Source: Chitinophagaceae bacterium | GTDB lineage: Bacteria > Bacteroidota > Bacteroidia > Chitinophagales > Chitinophagaceae | Assembly (NCBI GenBank): GCA_947458275.1 | Contig: CANGYR010000011.1 | Coordinates: 25,109-89,108 of the forward strand | Length of the DNA: 64,000 nucleotides | Reading direction: 5' to 3' | Part shown: positions 32,450 to 40,319 of the stretch, piece after piece | Layout: each line of letters begins with the position of its first letter | Position numbering within the stretch: the first letter of the stretch is position 1 | The notes under the pieces: generated by a model | The model's database searches: none | What the model saw: the letters and a program-made list of their open reading frames with translations, nothing else | What the model was told of the DNA's origin: nothing | Program-made: the position numbers and the translations under genes

Positions 32450-32741
32450 TTATAGTTTGTAGTTTATAGTTTATGGTTTATGGTTAACCCCGAACCCCAA
32501 ACCCCAAATCCCACAAAGTGGTAACCCCAAACCAAAAACACCACGAAGTGACATGGGAATCAAAAAGGGACAAAGAAAATCGTAATAATAAAACAACTTT
32601 TCGACTATAATATAAAAATCAGCAAAATATGAATCTTTTTATATTACGATTGAAAAATTTGACAAACAAGAGAAATTCTGGTTTTCAACTTAGTGGCAGC
32701 AACTATAGAAAAAGTCTTAAATTCAAGGATAAATCTATATT
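32450..32741. other. Repeat-derived gap before the Xre/ParS remnant
   Basis: TTTATAGTTTGTAG and CCCCAAACCCC units are followed by AAAGTGGTAACC/ACGAAGTGACATGGG and a short piece (AATCAAAAAGGGACAAAG) resembling the tail of the toxin-antitoxin island repeat. A 41-codon open frame at 32629-32754 has no recognisable features. Nothing else is seen in this stretch. Confidence 0.45.
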
Positions 32742-32939
32742 ATGTCAACAGTAAAATACGGTGAATTAACCAAAATTGGTCTGGATGTGTTTGGAAACAA
32801 GAACAAGCTAAAGTTATGGTTAAATACACCCAACTATGCATTAGGAGCCTTGAAGCCTGTAGAGCTACTCAATGATCCTAATGGAAAAGAACTGGTGTTG
32901 AATGAACTGACAAGGATAAATTACGGGATTTTTATTTAG
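32742..32939 (+). pseudogene. Xre/MbcA/ParS antitoxin C-terminal domain, probably truncated
   Basis: 65 residues that match only the C-terminal toxin-binding domain of Xre/ParS-type antitoxins: KLKLWLNTPNYALGALKPVELLNDPNGKELVLNELTRINYGIF. Full proteins of this family are about 130-160 residues with an N-terminal helix-turn-helix part. A TAA stop lies three codons before the ATG in this frame, and no RES-domain toxin gene is nearby. It is best read as a remnant of a RES-Xre module, though a short free-standing toxin-binding peptide is possible. Confidence 0.75.
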
Positions 32940-32983
32940 ATGAAGTTACTTGCACTACGTGAAGTTTATTGTTTTAAGTTTCT

Positions 32984-33170
32984 GGTTTGGTGTTGCGTTG
33001 TAGTTTGATCCTGATGCCCAAAATCCAGGTGCCAACAGTGTCATAATGCTGAAGTCTCAGTAGCACAAAAGTGACATCAAGGTACCCTCCGAAAACGGGC
33101 TGTCTTCGTTTTCGGTCCCCTTTTTGTCCCGAATGCTTTCGGGATTTTTGGGGAAGCAAAAAGGGACAAG
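32984..33170. repeat. Toxin-antitoxin island repeat, copy 2
   Basis: Same order of blocks as copy 1 (GGTTTGGTGTTGCGTTGTAG ... hairpin CCGAAAACG/CGTTTTCGG ... GGGGAAGCAAAAAGGGACA). The region before the tail differs: it has GTCCCGAATGCTTTCGGGAT, itself a hairpin, in place of GGGTCACTTT. It fills the gap between the antitoxin remnant and the MNT/HEPN pair. Confidence 0.88.
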
Positions 33171-33246
33171 AGATTAAATTAATTGAAAAGGAAGCTCCGA
33201 TTTCCAAACTATCACTTTCTAAAAAATTAAATCTATTTTTTTCAGA

Positions 33247-33567
33247 ATGACTCTAAAAGAACCCATTTTAACTGACATAAAACATAATATTCAGCAATTC
33301 ATTCCTGAATCCAAAGTGTTGTTATTCGGCTCAAGAGCCAAGTCGGGATTTGAAAACGGGAACGATGTTGATTTGCTTATCATAAGCCCCAATGAATTTT
33401 CGCCCAGAGAAAAAATGGATATTGAAAGAAAAATAACTCAAAGATTGGTCAATATGTTTCATCTGCCATTTGATATTCTGGTATATGGAAAAAGTGATTT
33501 TGAGAAGAAGAAAAATGAGAAAAGTCTGGTTGTTTATCACGCTGTTAAAGAAGGAGTAGAGATATAG
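33247..33567 (+). CDS. MNT-type nucleotidyltransferase domain protein
   Basis: A 106-residue protein with the nucleotidyltransferase core LLFGSRAKSGFENGNDVDLL (Gly28-Ser29 and acidic pair Asp40 and Asp42). It is the putative antitoxin of a second MNT/HEPN pair and differs clearly from the MNT at 31642. Its stop overlaps the GTG start of the HEPN gene by one base (TAGTG). The DNA upstream is a repeat copy, so the module begins right after repeat DNA. Confidence 0.85.
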   Translation: MTLKEPILTDIKHNIQQFIPESKVLLFGSRAKSGFENGNDVDLLIISPNEFSPREKMDIERKITQRLVNMFHLPFDILVYGKSDFEKKKNEKSLVVYHAVKEGVEI

Positions 33568-33947
33568 TGTCTGCTGATAGAGAGATATTAAAACAATGGA
33601 TTGATAGAGCAGAAAATGATTTAATTGCTGCTGAAATTCTTTTCAATTCAAATCCTTTAATTCTGGATATCGCTTGTTTTCATTGTCAACAGTCAATAGA
33701 AAAATTTCTTAAAGCTTTTTTGGTTTATAATCAAAAGGAGTTTCTGCTTACTCACAACCTTGAATATTTAATATCTCTTTGCGCCGAGATTGATTCGGAT
33801 TTTATAAATCATGATTTAAATAATTTAAGCTTGTATGCGGTAAGAACCAGATATCCGCATGATCATTTGGCACCTGAAAAAGAAGAGGTCATGGATTATT
33901 TGAAATTATGTAATGTTATCAAGGGGTTAGTTTTATCAAAAATTTAA
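33567..33947 (+). CDS. HEPN domain protein
   Basis: A 126-residue helical protein with the HEPN pattern WIDRAENDLIAAEILF, IACFHCQQSIEKFLKAFLVY and THNLEYLISLC. Near the C-terminus RTRYPHDH has an Arg-x4-His arrangement (Arg93 and His98), which could serve as an RNase site, although many relatives read RYPxD here. It starts with GTG overlapping the MNT stop. It probably forms a two-gene toxin-antitoxin or stress module with the MNT protein. Repeat copy 3 follows 73 bases later. Confidence 0.85.
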   Translation: MSADREILKQWIDRAENDLIAAEILFNSNPLILDIACFHCQQSIEKFLKAFLVYNQKEFLLTHNLEYLISLCAEIDSDFINHDLNNLSLYAVRTRYPHDHLAPEKEEVMDYLKLCNVIKGLVLSKI

Positions 33948-34020
33948 ATTTACGCCTTGCGAATCCATATTTCAACGTCCTGGGTTTAACGTTTAAAACG
34001 AATAACCCATCAAAGCCCCA

Positions 34021-34133
34021 ATGTTGAAGTCTCAGTAGTACAAAAGATACATCAAGGTGCCCTCCGAAAACGGGCTGTCTTCGTTTTCGGTCCCCTTTTT
34101 GGGTCACTTTTTGGGGAAGCAAAAAGGGACAAA
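34021..34133. repeat. Toxin-antitoxin island repeat, copy 3 (shorter)
   Basis: Starts at ATGTTGAAGTCTCAGTAG and runs to GGGGAAGCAAAAAGGGACA, with the same hairpin CCGAAAACG/CGTTTTCGG. It lacks the leading GTTGCGTTGTAG part of copies 1 and 2. It ends five bases before the ATG of the glycosyltransferase gene, so the repeat forms that gene's leader. An open frame running from inside the repeat into the gene is an artefact. Confidence 0.88.
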
Positions 34134-34137
34134 AGAA

Positions 34138-35259
34138 ATGAAAAATAACAAAATCCTCCTTCTAACCCTAAAAACCTTCTCCGCCACCGGCGGTATCGAA
34201 AAAGTGTGCAAGGTAGCGGGCAAGGCACTGTATGAACAGACGCTGACGGGGCCGGTGAGCTTTCAGATACATTCCATGTACGACAAGCAGTCGGATGCGG
34301 ATGATAATAAATATTTTCCGGGAGAGCACTTCAGGGGATTTGGGGTGAACAAAATTAAATTTATCTATCAATCGGTGAGAGAAGGATGCAGGAGTAATAC
34401 AGTGATATTGAGTCACGCGAATTTATTATTGGTGGGATGGCTGATTAAACTGTTCTCTCCCAAGACAAAACTCATGCTGTTTGCACATGGCATAGAGATA
34501 TGGGATAAATTGGGTAGTTTAAAAACCAGCATGCTAAAATCATGTGATTCGGTGCTGTCGGTGAGCAATTATACCTCACAAAGAGTACAGCAAACGCATG
34601 GGATTGCTGCTGAGAAATGCAAGGTGCTGAACAACAGCCTGGATCCCTATTTACCCATCGTGAGTGAGGCGGACAGGCAACAACTGGCAGAGACGCTCAG
34701 AAAACACTACGGCTATTCGAAAGACGATAAAATTATTTTTACGCTCACGAGATTGTCATCTAAAGAAAGATATAAAGGATACGACAAAGTTCTGGAAGCA
34801 TTGGAGGGGGTAGTGAAAAAATATCCTACTGTACAATACTTGATTGCCGGTAAATATGATGAAATAGAAAAAGAAAGTCTGCTGGCACAGGCAAAGGCAT
34901 TGGGTATGGAAAAACATTTGAAAATAGCCGGATTTATTCCCGATGATTCTTTAACGGATCATTTTTCAATGTCTGATTTATATGTGATGCCAAGTAGGAA
35001 AGAGGGATTTGGAATTGTATTTGTAGAGGCCATGTATTATGGTGTGCCGGTGATTGCCGGAAATCAGGACGGATCGGAGGATGCATTGCTTAATGGTAAA
35101 TTAGGATTATTGGTTAACCCAATGGATGTTGCAGAAATAGAAAATTCAATTTTGAATATTTTAGATAACAAAGAAGACAATAAACCAAACAGGAATATAA
35201 TGTTTGAACATTTTGGATATGAACAGTATAAATGGAAATTTCAAACTGAGATAAATTGA
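34138..35259 (+). CDS. Glycosyltransferase family 4
   Basis: About 373 residues; the ATG at 34138 (MKNNKILLLTLK) is the start, since the frame upstream lies in repeat DNA. It shows the GT-B fold of GT4 enzymes: an N-terminal Rossmann half with GGIEKVCKVAG, and a C-terminal donor-binding half with TLTRLSSKERYKGYDKVLEAL and the EX7E motif region MPSRKEGFGIVFVEAMYYGVPVIAG. It would transfer a sugar from a nucleotide donor to the growing glycan at the cytoplasmic face. It is the first glycan gene after the toxin-antitoxin cluster. Confidence 0.9.
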   Translation: MKNNKILLLTLKTFSATGGIEKVCKVAGKALYEQTLTGPVSFQIHSMYDKQSDADDNKYFPGEHFRGFGVNKIKFIYQSVREGCRSNTVILSHANLLLVGWLIKLFSPKTKLMLFAHGIEIWDKLGSLKTSMLKSCDSVLSVSNYTSQRVQQTHGIAAEKCKVLNNSLDPYLPIVSEADRQQLAETLRKHYGYSKDDKIIFTLTRLSSKERYKGYDKVLEALEGVVKKYPTVQYLIAGKYDEIEKESLLAQAKALGMEKHLKIAGFIPDDSLTDHFSMSDLYVMPSRKEGFGIVFVEAMYYGVPVIAGNQDGSEDALLNGKLGLLVNPMDVAEIENSILNILDNKEDNKPNRNIMFEHFGYEQYKWKFQTEIN

Positions 35260-35376
35260 TGAGTTTTATCAAAATATATTTTAATTAGACTAAATTATAC
35301 TACATAATTAAAAATTTCAATAAATTGATAGCTTTAAACCTTCGTAAATCAGCTATAAAAATTAATTAAGTATTTT

Positions 35377-36042
35377 ATGAGTCATAAAATAATAATTTTT
35401 GGTTCTTCTGGTCATGCAAGAAGTATTGCAGTGGTACTTGAACAGCTAAATTATGAAATAGTAGGTTTTGTAGACTCGTTTTTACCTAAAGAAACTAAAG
35501 TATTAAATTACAAAACAATAGGGGATGAAAGCAGCTTAAGAAACTCTTTAAAAGCTTATGGAACCAATAAAATAGTTATTGGAATTGGAGATATTTATAA
35601 CAGGCAGAAAGTAGTCGAAAAAATAAAATCAATTAATTCTGAAGTAATTTTTCCGTGTATCATTTCTCCTGCATCTACAGTGACAAATTATACCTCAATT
35701 GGTCAAGGTTCAGTAGTATTCTGTAATTCTTTTGTAAATGTTGAATGTGTGATAGGTGATTTTTGTGTTATAAATTCATCAAGCATAATAGAACATAATA
35801 CAACCATTGGGAATTATTGCAACATTTCACCGGGTGTTAACATCGGCGGTAATGTAAATATTGAACATAATACTTTTGTTGGATCTTCTGCAACAATAAT
35901 TCAAAAAAGAAGAATTGGCAGTAATAGTGTAATCGGAGCAGGAGCGATTGTTACAAAAGATATTCCAAGTAATGTTTTGGCAGTTGGAATGCCGGCAATA
36001 ATAAAGAAACAGAATTATTTTAATAAAAATATATTTAGTTAA
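35377..36042 (+). CDS. NeuD-family sugar O-acyltransferase
   Basis: A 221-residue protein with the N-terminal nucleotide-like binding fold (IIFGSSGHARSIAVVLEQ) and a left-handed beta helix of hexapeptide repeats (VINSSSIIEHNTTIGNYCNISPGVNIGGNVNIEHNTFVGSSATI). This is the layout of NeuD/PglD-type acetyltransferases. They acetylate an amino or hydroxyl group of a sugar, usually a nucleotide-linked amino sugar, with acetyl-CoA. An aminotransferase that could make such a sugar is encoded at 41582. Confidence 0.88.
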   Translation: MSHKIIIFGSSGHARSIAVVLEQLNYEIVGFVDSFLPKETKVLNYKTIGDESSLRNSLKAYGTNKIVIGIGDIYNRQKVVEKIKSINSEVIFPCIISPASTVTNYTSIGQGSVVFCNSFVNVECVIGDFCVINSSSIIEHNTTIGNYCNISPGVNIGGNVNIEHNTFVGSSATIIQKRRIGSNSVIGAGAIVTKDIPSNVLAVGMPAIIKKQNYFNKNIFS

Positions 36043-36115
36043 AGAGTAAACCAGTAGATATTTCAACTATAATTCTTGATAACTTTTATTGATTAAATTA
36101 TAAGCTTTAATTAAA

Positions 36116-37843
36116 ATGAATTTTGGCTTTCAAATGAGAATTTTGGCTAAAACTTTAAATAGTAACTACTTAAAGTTTTTTCTAATAGTTATAATAATTT
36201 TATATCCAATTATTTTCATTTGGCAATGTGGAGACTTGACCGATACAGGATTTTTCGCTTTAAACTATCAATTTTTTTTTCAAAATCTAAAATTAGGTCA
36301 AACGAGTAGTCTATCTTTTTTTACAGATTTTATAGGTGGCTTATATTTTAAGTTATTTCCCAGTTTAGGAATAATAGGTCTTAAGTTACTTTTTTTATTA
36401 TTTTTTTATTTATCAATTTTTTTTACGTTTCTAATATTACATAAACTTACAAAAAAAAAGCACCTATTGTTGATTGGGGTTTTAGTCGCTGTTTCATTTT
36501 CTTTAAGGTGTAGTGAAATGATTTTTAGCCGTGATATTGCCTCTTGGTTATTTTTGCTTATTTCAAGTTACTTCATGATTATTGGCTTTGAAAAAATACA
36601 TTCAATATTCATGCTTATCTCAGGATTCTTTTTTTTTATAGCTTGCTTATCTAGATTTCCTAATATTACATTCTTTTTTTTATTATTATTAGTTTTTTCA
36701 TATCTTTTTATAATTAAAAAAAATAAAACAGGTATAGCTGATTACAAATTTTTATTTTATTACTTTGTCTTTGTTATTGGTTTTTTTTTAGCATTCACAT
36801 TTTTTTGGTTTGTTCTTATTTATTTTGAACTTACAAATGTTTTTCTATCAGATTTATCAACAATATTTTTTGGAAGTGAGTCAAGTTATTCTAGTCGTAT
36901 ATTACTTAAAAACTACCTAAATGATTTTTTTTCATTCTTTCCACAACTTATAGTTATAACAACCTTTATAATTTCTTCATCTTTTATTTTCAAATACTCA
37001 AAACAATTTAAAAAGCCAATTATTTTCATAGCATATGTTATAATATTATTATTTATTTACATTCTTAAAGATAAATTTTTTTTTTCATATCATTCAACCA
37101 TTAAGTACTTAGTCCCTGCATTTTGTTTTTTTCCATTATTTTTCTGCTTATGGGATAAGGACAAATTCAGTGTTTACGTTTTAGTATTATTAGCTATTTC
37201 AATTACACAAGTCGCTGGTAGTAATACTGGCTTTTTTTTAAAATTTGGTTATTGTGGTTTTATTTTAATCCCGTTATCTTTAATTATAATTTCTGAAAAA
37301 AAAATATTTTTAAATAATAATTTCTTATTGAACACTAATTTGATTATTTCTTTAGGGGCGGCTTATATTTTTCTGTTTAGTTTAGTAACAAAAATTGGGT
37401 TTATTTATGGTGTTGATTCGGGCTTATCTTGCAGATTGAGGGCTATATATCCCATTGAAAATAAACTTATGAAAGGCATTTATACAACAAAAACAAATGC
37501 TTTACATATAAAAAATCTTGTAAATTCTATTGAAAATAATAATAAAAGAAAGAAGTCAATCTTTATTTTTGGTCATCAACCAATATTTTATTACTTAACA
37601 AAAAATCAACCTGCTGTTAAAAAATTTTGGCTCGTAAATGACTTCGTTAGTATGGATGAGCTTTTTTTTTCTATTAGTAAATCAATTCAAAAAAGTGGTG
37701 AATTTCCCCTAATTGTTGATACAAAACAAAAGATAATGGGAGATGATGGGGAAAGTGAGCTTAAAAAATTTCTGTTGATCAACCAGTATAAAAAAGTTGA
37801 AGATAATTTTGATTATAGCATTTGGATTGTAAGTAGTAATTAA
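36116..37843 (+). CDS. Polytopic membrane protein, possible GT-C glycosyltransferase
   Basis: A 575-residue protein with about 11-13 hydrophobic helices and then a roughly 130-residue C-terminal soluble part. Near the N-terminus an acidic motif (GDLTDTGFFALNY) falls in the first external loop, where GT-C enzymes have catalytic acids. The next gene encodes a DPM1/GtrB-like transferase. That pairing is typical of systems that move a sugar onto a polyprenyl phosphate and then onto the glycan outside the membrane. The family was not recognised with confidence. The gene is very AT-rich with T-homopolymers (up to nine), more so than its neighbours. Confidence 0.6.
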   Translation: MNFGFQMRILAKTLNSNYLKFFLIVIIILYPIIFIWQCGDLTDTGFFALNYQFFFQNLKLGQTSSLSFFTDFIGGLYFKLFPSLGIIGLKLLFLLFFYLSIFFTFLILHKLTKKKHLLLIGVLVAVSFSLRCSEMIFSRDIASWLFLLISSYFMIIGFEKIHSIFMLISGFFFFIACLSRFPNITFFFLLLLVFSYLFIIKKNKTGIADYKFLFYYFVFVIGFFLAFTFFWFVLIYFELTNVFLSDLSTIFFGSESSYSSRILLKNYLNDFFSFFPQLIVITTFIISSSFIFKYSKQFKKPIIFIAYVIILLFIYILKDKFFFSYHSTIKYLVPAFCFFPLFFCLWDKDKFSVYVLVLLAISITQVAGSNTGFFLKFGYCGFILIPLSLIIISEKKIFLNNNFLLNTNLIISLGAAYIFLFSLVTKIGFIYGVDSGLSCRLRAIYPIENKLMKGIYTTKTNALHIKNLVNSIENNNKRKKSIFIFGHQPIFYYLTKNQPAVKKFWLVNDFVSMDELFFSISKSIQKSGEFPLIVDTKQKIMGDDGESELKKFLLINQYKKVEDNFDYSIWIVSSN

Positions 37844-37875
37844 TTATTGTAGATGTATTTTAATTTATAAAGCCA

Positions 37876-38811
37876 ATGAGTGAATCAGTAGATATATCAG
37901 TTATTATTCCTGTTTATTTTAATGAAGGAAGTATCAAATCAACATACCATGTATTGAAAGAAAAGATTCTATTTTATTTTCCCCAATTAACATTTGAGAT
38001 AATATTCATTGATGATGGCTCCAGAGATAATTCTTATACCGAAATGTGCGAGATAAAAAAAAATGATGACAATGTTACTATTATTCAATTTACTCGAAAT
38101 TTTGGTCAAGTTTCTGCATTTTATGCAGGATATCAGTTCTCAAAAGGTAAAGGGGTAATTAATTTAGCCGCAGATCTACAAGAGCCCCCAGAATTGATTA
38201 TATCAATAATTAATAGTTTTATCAATAAAGAGGCAATGATAATTGCCGGCAAAAGAATTGATAGAGCCGAAAGCTATTATAGAAAAAAAACGTCTCAATT
38301 TTTTTATTTTTTTATGAAAAAATTGAGTTTTTCTAATATGCCAAATGGAGGATTCGATATTGTCATGCTGGATCAAAAAGTCAAAGAATTTATTCTGGCT
38401 TCAAAAGAAAGCAATCCATTTTGGCAGGGTCAAATATTATGGTCAGGATATAGTGTTAAATTTATCCCATACAACAGACAAAAAAGAGAAATAGGTAAAT
38501 CGAGGTGGACCTTCTCAAAAAAAATAAAGTACTTGCTGGATGGCATATTGAATTATTCGTATGCTCCGCTAAGATTTTTTTCAATAATAGGCATAATTAG
38601 TTTCGTTTTAGGGGTAATCTATTCCATTATAATTGTTATATCATATTTCATAGGGGACTCTCCGTTTAAGGGCTGGGCTCCAATAATGATTATAATTCTT
38701 TTGTTTTCAGGGTTACAATTAATGGTAACAGGATTAATTGGTGAATATTTATGGAGAGTATTTGAGCAAACCAAAAATAGGCCGAAATATATAATAAAAG
38801 AAAAAATATAA
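37876..38811 (+). CDS. Glycosyltransferase family 2, DPM1/GtrB-like
   Basis: A 311-residue protein. The GT-A domain has DISVIIPVYFNEGSI, FIDDGSRDNSY, the FTRNFGQVSAFYAGY block and ADLQEPPELI, typical of dolichyl/undecaprenyl-phosphate sugar synthases. Two C-terminal membrane helices (FFSIIGIISFVLGVIYSIII and IMIIILLFSGLQLMVTGLIG) anchor it. It should make an undecaprenyl-phosphate-linked monosaccharide for the membrane protein encoded just upstream. Confidence 0.9.
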   Translation: MSESVDISVIIPVYFNEGSIKSTYHVLKEKILFYFPQLTFEIIFIDDGSRDNSYTEMCEIKKNDDNVTIIQFTRNFGQVSAFYAGYQFSKGKGVINLAADLQEPPELIISIINSFINKEAMIIAGKRIDRAESYYRKKTSQFFYFFMKKLSFSNMPNGGFDIVMLDQKVKEFILASKESNPFWQGQILWSGYSVKFIPYNRQKREIGKSRWTFSKKIKYLLDGILNYSYAPLRFFSIIGIISFVLGVIYSIIIVISYFIGDSPFKGWAPIMIIILLFSGLQLMVTGLIGEYLWRVFEQTKNRPKYIIKEKI

Positions 38812-38867
38812 TTTATTCAATTGGGATTAATGGTCTTACTATTTTGTAAATCAGCCTATTTCATTTA

Positions 38868-39725
38868 ATGGAAAAAAATAATCAAGAACACTGGGACTTA
38901 GTCATCAAGCCAAAAACCAAATGGTTTGATTTAAATCTGAGGGAACTCATACGTTACAGAGATTTGTTATGGCTTTGGGTGAGGCGGGAATATGTCGGCG
39001 TGTATAAGCAAACGCTACTCGGGCCGGCCTGGCATTTTCTTTCTCCCATACTTTCGACGTTCATTTATATGTTGATATTTGGTAGGATTGCCAGAATGTC
39101 AACAGATAATGTGCCTATGTTTCTTTTTTATAATGCAGGTATTGCAATTTGGAATTACTTTAATGGATGCTTTACAAGTTCCTCCGGTGCATTTTTGAGC
39201 AATGCAAATATTTTTGGTAAAGTTTATTTTCCTCGTTTGATCATGCCCATGGCAAGTATCATTTCCACACTAATAAAATTTGGTATTCAGTTGTTATTTT
39301 TTCTTGTTATGTATTTCTATTACATTGGTTTCAAAGAATACAGACCGGAAGTTGGATGGGGGTTATTTTATGTGCCTATATCCTTATTTCTTTTAGGAGG
39401 GATTGGGTTTGGTTTCGGCATCATTGTTTCCTCCATCACAACCAAATACCGTGATCTGAATCAATTGGTTGGTATTGGTATGCAGTTGCTGATGTATGCA
39501 ACACCTGTAATTTATAGTTTTACTACATTGGCTCCTGAAATCAAAACCTACCTCGAATGGAATCCCCTCGTGGCTCCGGTAGAATGTTTTAAATACGCCT
39601 TTTTTGGAGTAGGTGAATTCAGTTGGATAAAATTAACCTATAGTTTCGGCTGGATGTTGGTGTTGATTTTTATTGGGATTGTGCAGTTTAATAAGGCGGA
39701 GAAGAATTTTATGGACACGGTGTAA
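38868..39725 (+). CDS. ABC transporter permease, Wzm-like polysaccharide exporter
   Basis: A 285-residue inner-membrane protein of the ABC-2 type with six helices. Family markers include LVWVRREYVGVYKQTLLGPAW-type N-terminal segment (here LLWLWVRREYVGVYKQ, LLGPAWHFLSPI) and the ISLFLLGGIGFGFGIIVSSITTKYRDL block. It pairs with the Wzt ATPase encoded at 40320 to export lipid-linked polysaccharide. The two genes normally adjoin; here a 595-base insertion with a minus-strand gene separates them. The stop is followed within a few bases by a 9-bp tandem repeat. Confidence 0.9.
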   Translation: MEKNNQEHWDLVIKPKTKWFDLNLRELIRYRDLLWLWVRREYVGVYKQTLLGPAWHFLSPILSTFIYMLIFGRIARMSTDNVPMFLFYNAGIAIWNYFNGCFTSSSGAFLSNANIFGKVYFPRLIMPMASIISTLIKFGIQLLFFLVMYFYYIGFKEYRPEVGWGLFYVPISLFLLGGIGFGFGIIVSSITTKYRDLNQLVGIGMQLLMYATPVIYSFTTLAPEIKTYLEWNPLVAPVECFKYAFFGVGEFSWIKLTYSFGWMLVLIFIGIVQFNKAEKNFMDTV

Positions 39726-39728
39726 TAC

Positions 39729-39788
39729 GTTGAAGGGGTTGAAGGGGTTGAAGGAGTTGAAGAGGTTGAAGAGGTTGAAGAGGTGAAG
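39729..39788. repeat. GGGGTTGAA tandem repeat, left flank of the four-helix-bundle gene
   Basis: Six to seven 9-bp units: GTTGAAGGG, then GTTGAAGAG variants. It begins four bases after the wzm stop codon. The opposite orientation of the same unit lies at 40262-40316, so the inserted gene has inverted tandem arrays on its two sides. Confidence 0.9.
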
Positions 39789-39815
39789 TAAACTTAAACA
39801 CCTTCAACTCTTCCC

Positions 39816-40196
39816 TCAGGAAGAGAAACAGGATTTCCTCAGCGAATTTATTTTGAACGAAAGTGAGCATATTTGATTTCTTATTTCCAAAAAAGTATTT
39901 TCATCCAGATAATTCAAATCAAGTGTTGTATAAAAATGATTCAATAATTCAAGGGTGCTGGAATATGCTATTTGATAAAAATGTGCCTGGTCCTTATGAG
40001 AAGACCTTCCGGTACCTTCAGATAAATTTGAGCTTATGCTGGAAGCGGCTCTGCGCATTTGGCTTACTAGTCCGAATTGTTCATGCTTGGGGAAATCAGC
40101 GGTTATCGAATAGACAGTTTTAACCAGAACTCTGGATTCTTTCCAGCAGATAAGATTTTCAAAAGCAAATGTGTAGTTATAATTCATAATTTGCAA
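39816..40196 (-). CDS. Four-helix bundle protein (23S rRNA intervening-sequence type)
   Basis: A 126-residue protein (MNYNYTFAFENLICWKESRVLVKTVY, then FGLVSQMRRAASSISSNLSEGTGR, then FYQIAYSSTLELLNHF), the standard layout of the S23/avd-like four-helix bundle family. The ATG four codons in is an alternative start. Relatives are encoded inside 23S rRNA intervening sequences or as stand-alone genes, and as accessory proteins of diversity-generating retroelements. No reverse transcriptase is seen here. It lies in opposite orientation between wzm and wzt, surrounded by 9-bp repeats, so it looks inserted. Confidence 0.88.
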   Translation of the reverse strand: MQIMNYNYTFAFENLICWKESRVLVKTVYSITADFPKHEQFGLVSQMRRAASSISSNLSEGTGRSSHKDQAHFYQIAYSSTLELLNHFYTTLDLNYLDENTFLEIRNQICSLSFKINSLRKSCFSS

Positions 40197-40261
40197 GAAA
40201 AAATAAATTGAGGAATTTGAAATGTTTAAAACAACAAGATTTAATGTTTTTTTTCCTTAAA

Positions 40262-40316
40262 TCTTCAACCCATTAAACTCCTTCAACATCTTCAACCCCT
40301 TCAACCCCTTCAACAT
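40262..40316. repeat. TTCAACCCC tandem repeat, right flank, abutting wzt
   Basis: Units CTTCAACCC, CTTCAACAT and two CTTCAACCC copies run to four bases before the ATG of the Wzt-like gene. They are inverted relative to the array at 39729-39788. The repeat therefore forms the wzt ribosome-binding leader. Confidence 0.88.
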
Positions 40317-40319
40317 AAC

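Noticed and set aside
32629..32754. 41-codon open frame before the Xre/ParS remnant, as the missing N-terminal domain
   Set aside because: It is in another frame and its residues show no helix-turn-helix pattern, so it does not complete the antitoxin.
34057..34137. N-terminal extension of the glycosyltransferase that starts at 34138
   Set aside because: These 27 codons lie inside the third copy of a non-coding repeat; the other copies are intergenic, and the ATG at 34138 begins the conserved GT-B fold.
39863..40123. Plus-strand open frame opposite the four-helix-bundle gene
   Set aside because: It is antisense to a well-recognised family and shows no domain of its own.
39816..40196. Part of a diversity-generating retroelement (avd-like accessory protein)
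   Set aside because: No reverse transcriptase, template repeat or variable repeat was seen near the gene; a stand-alone S23-type protein explains it.
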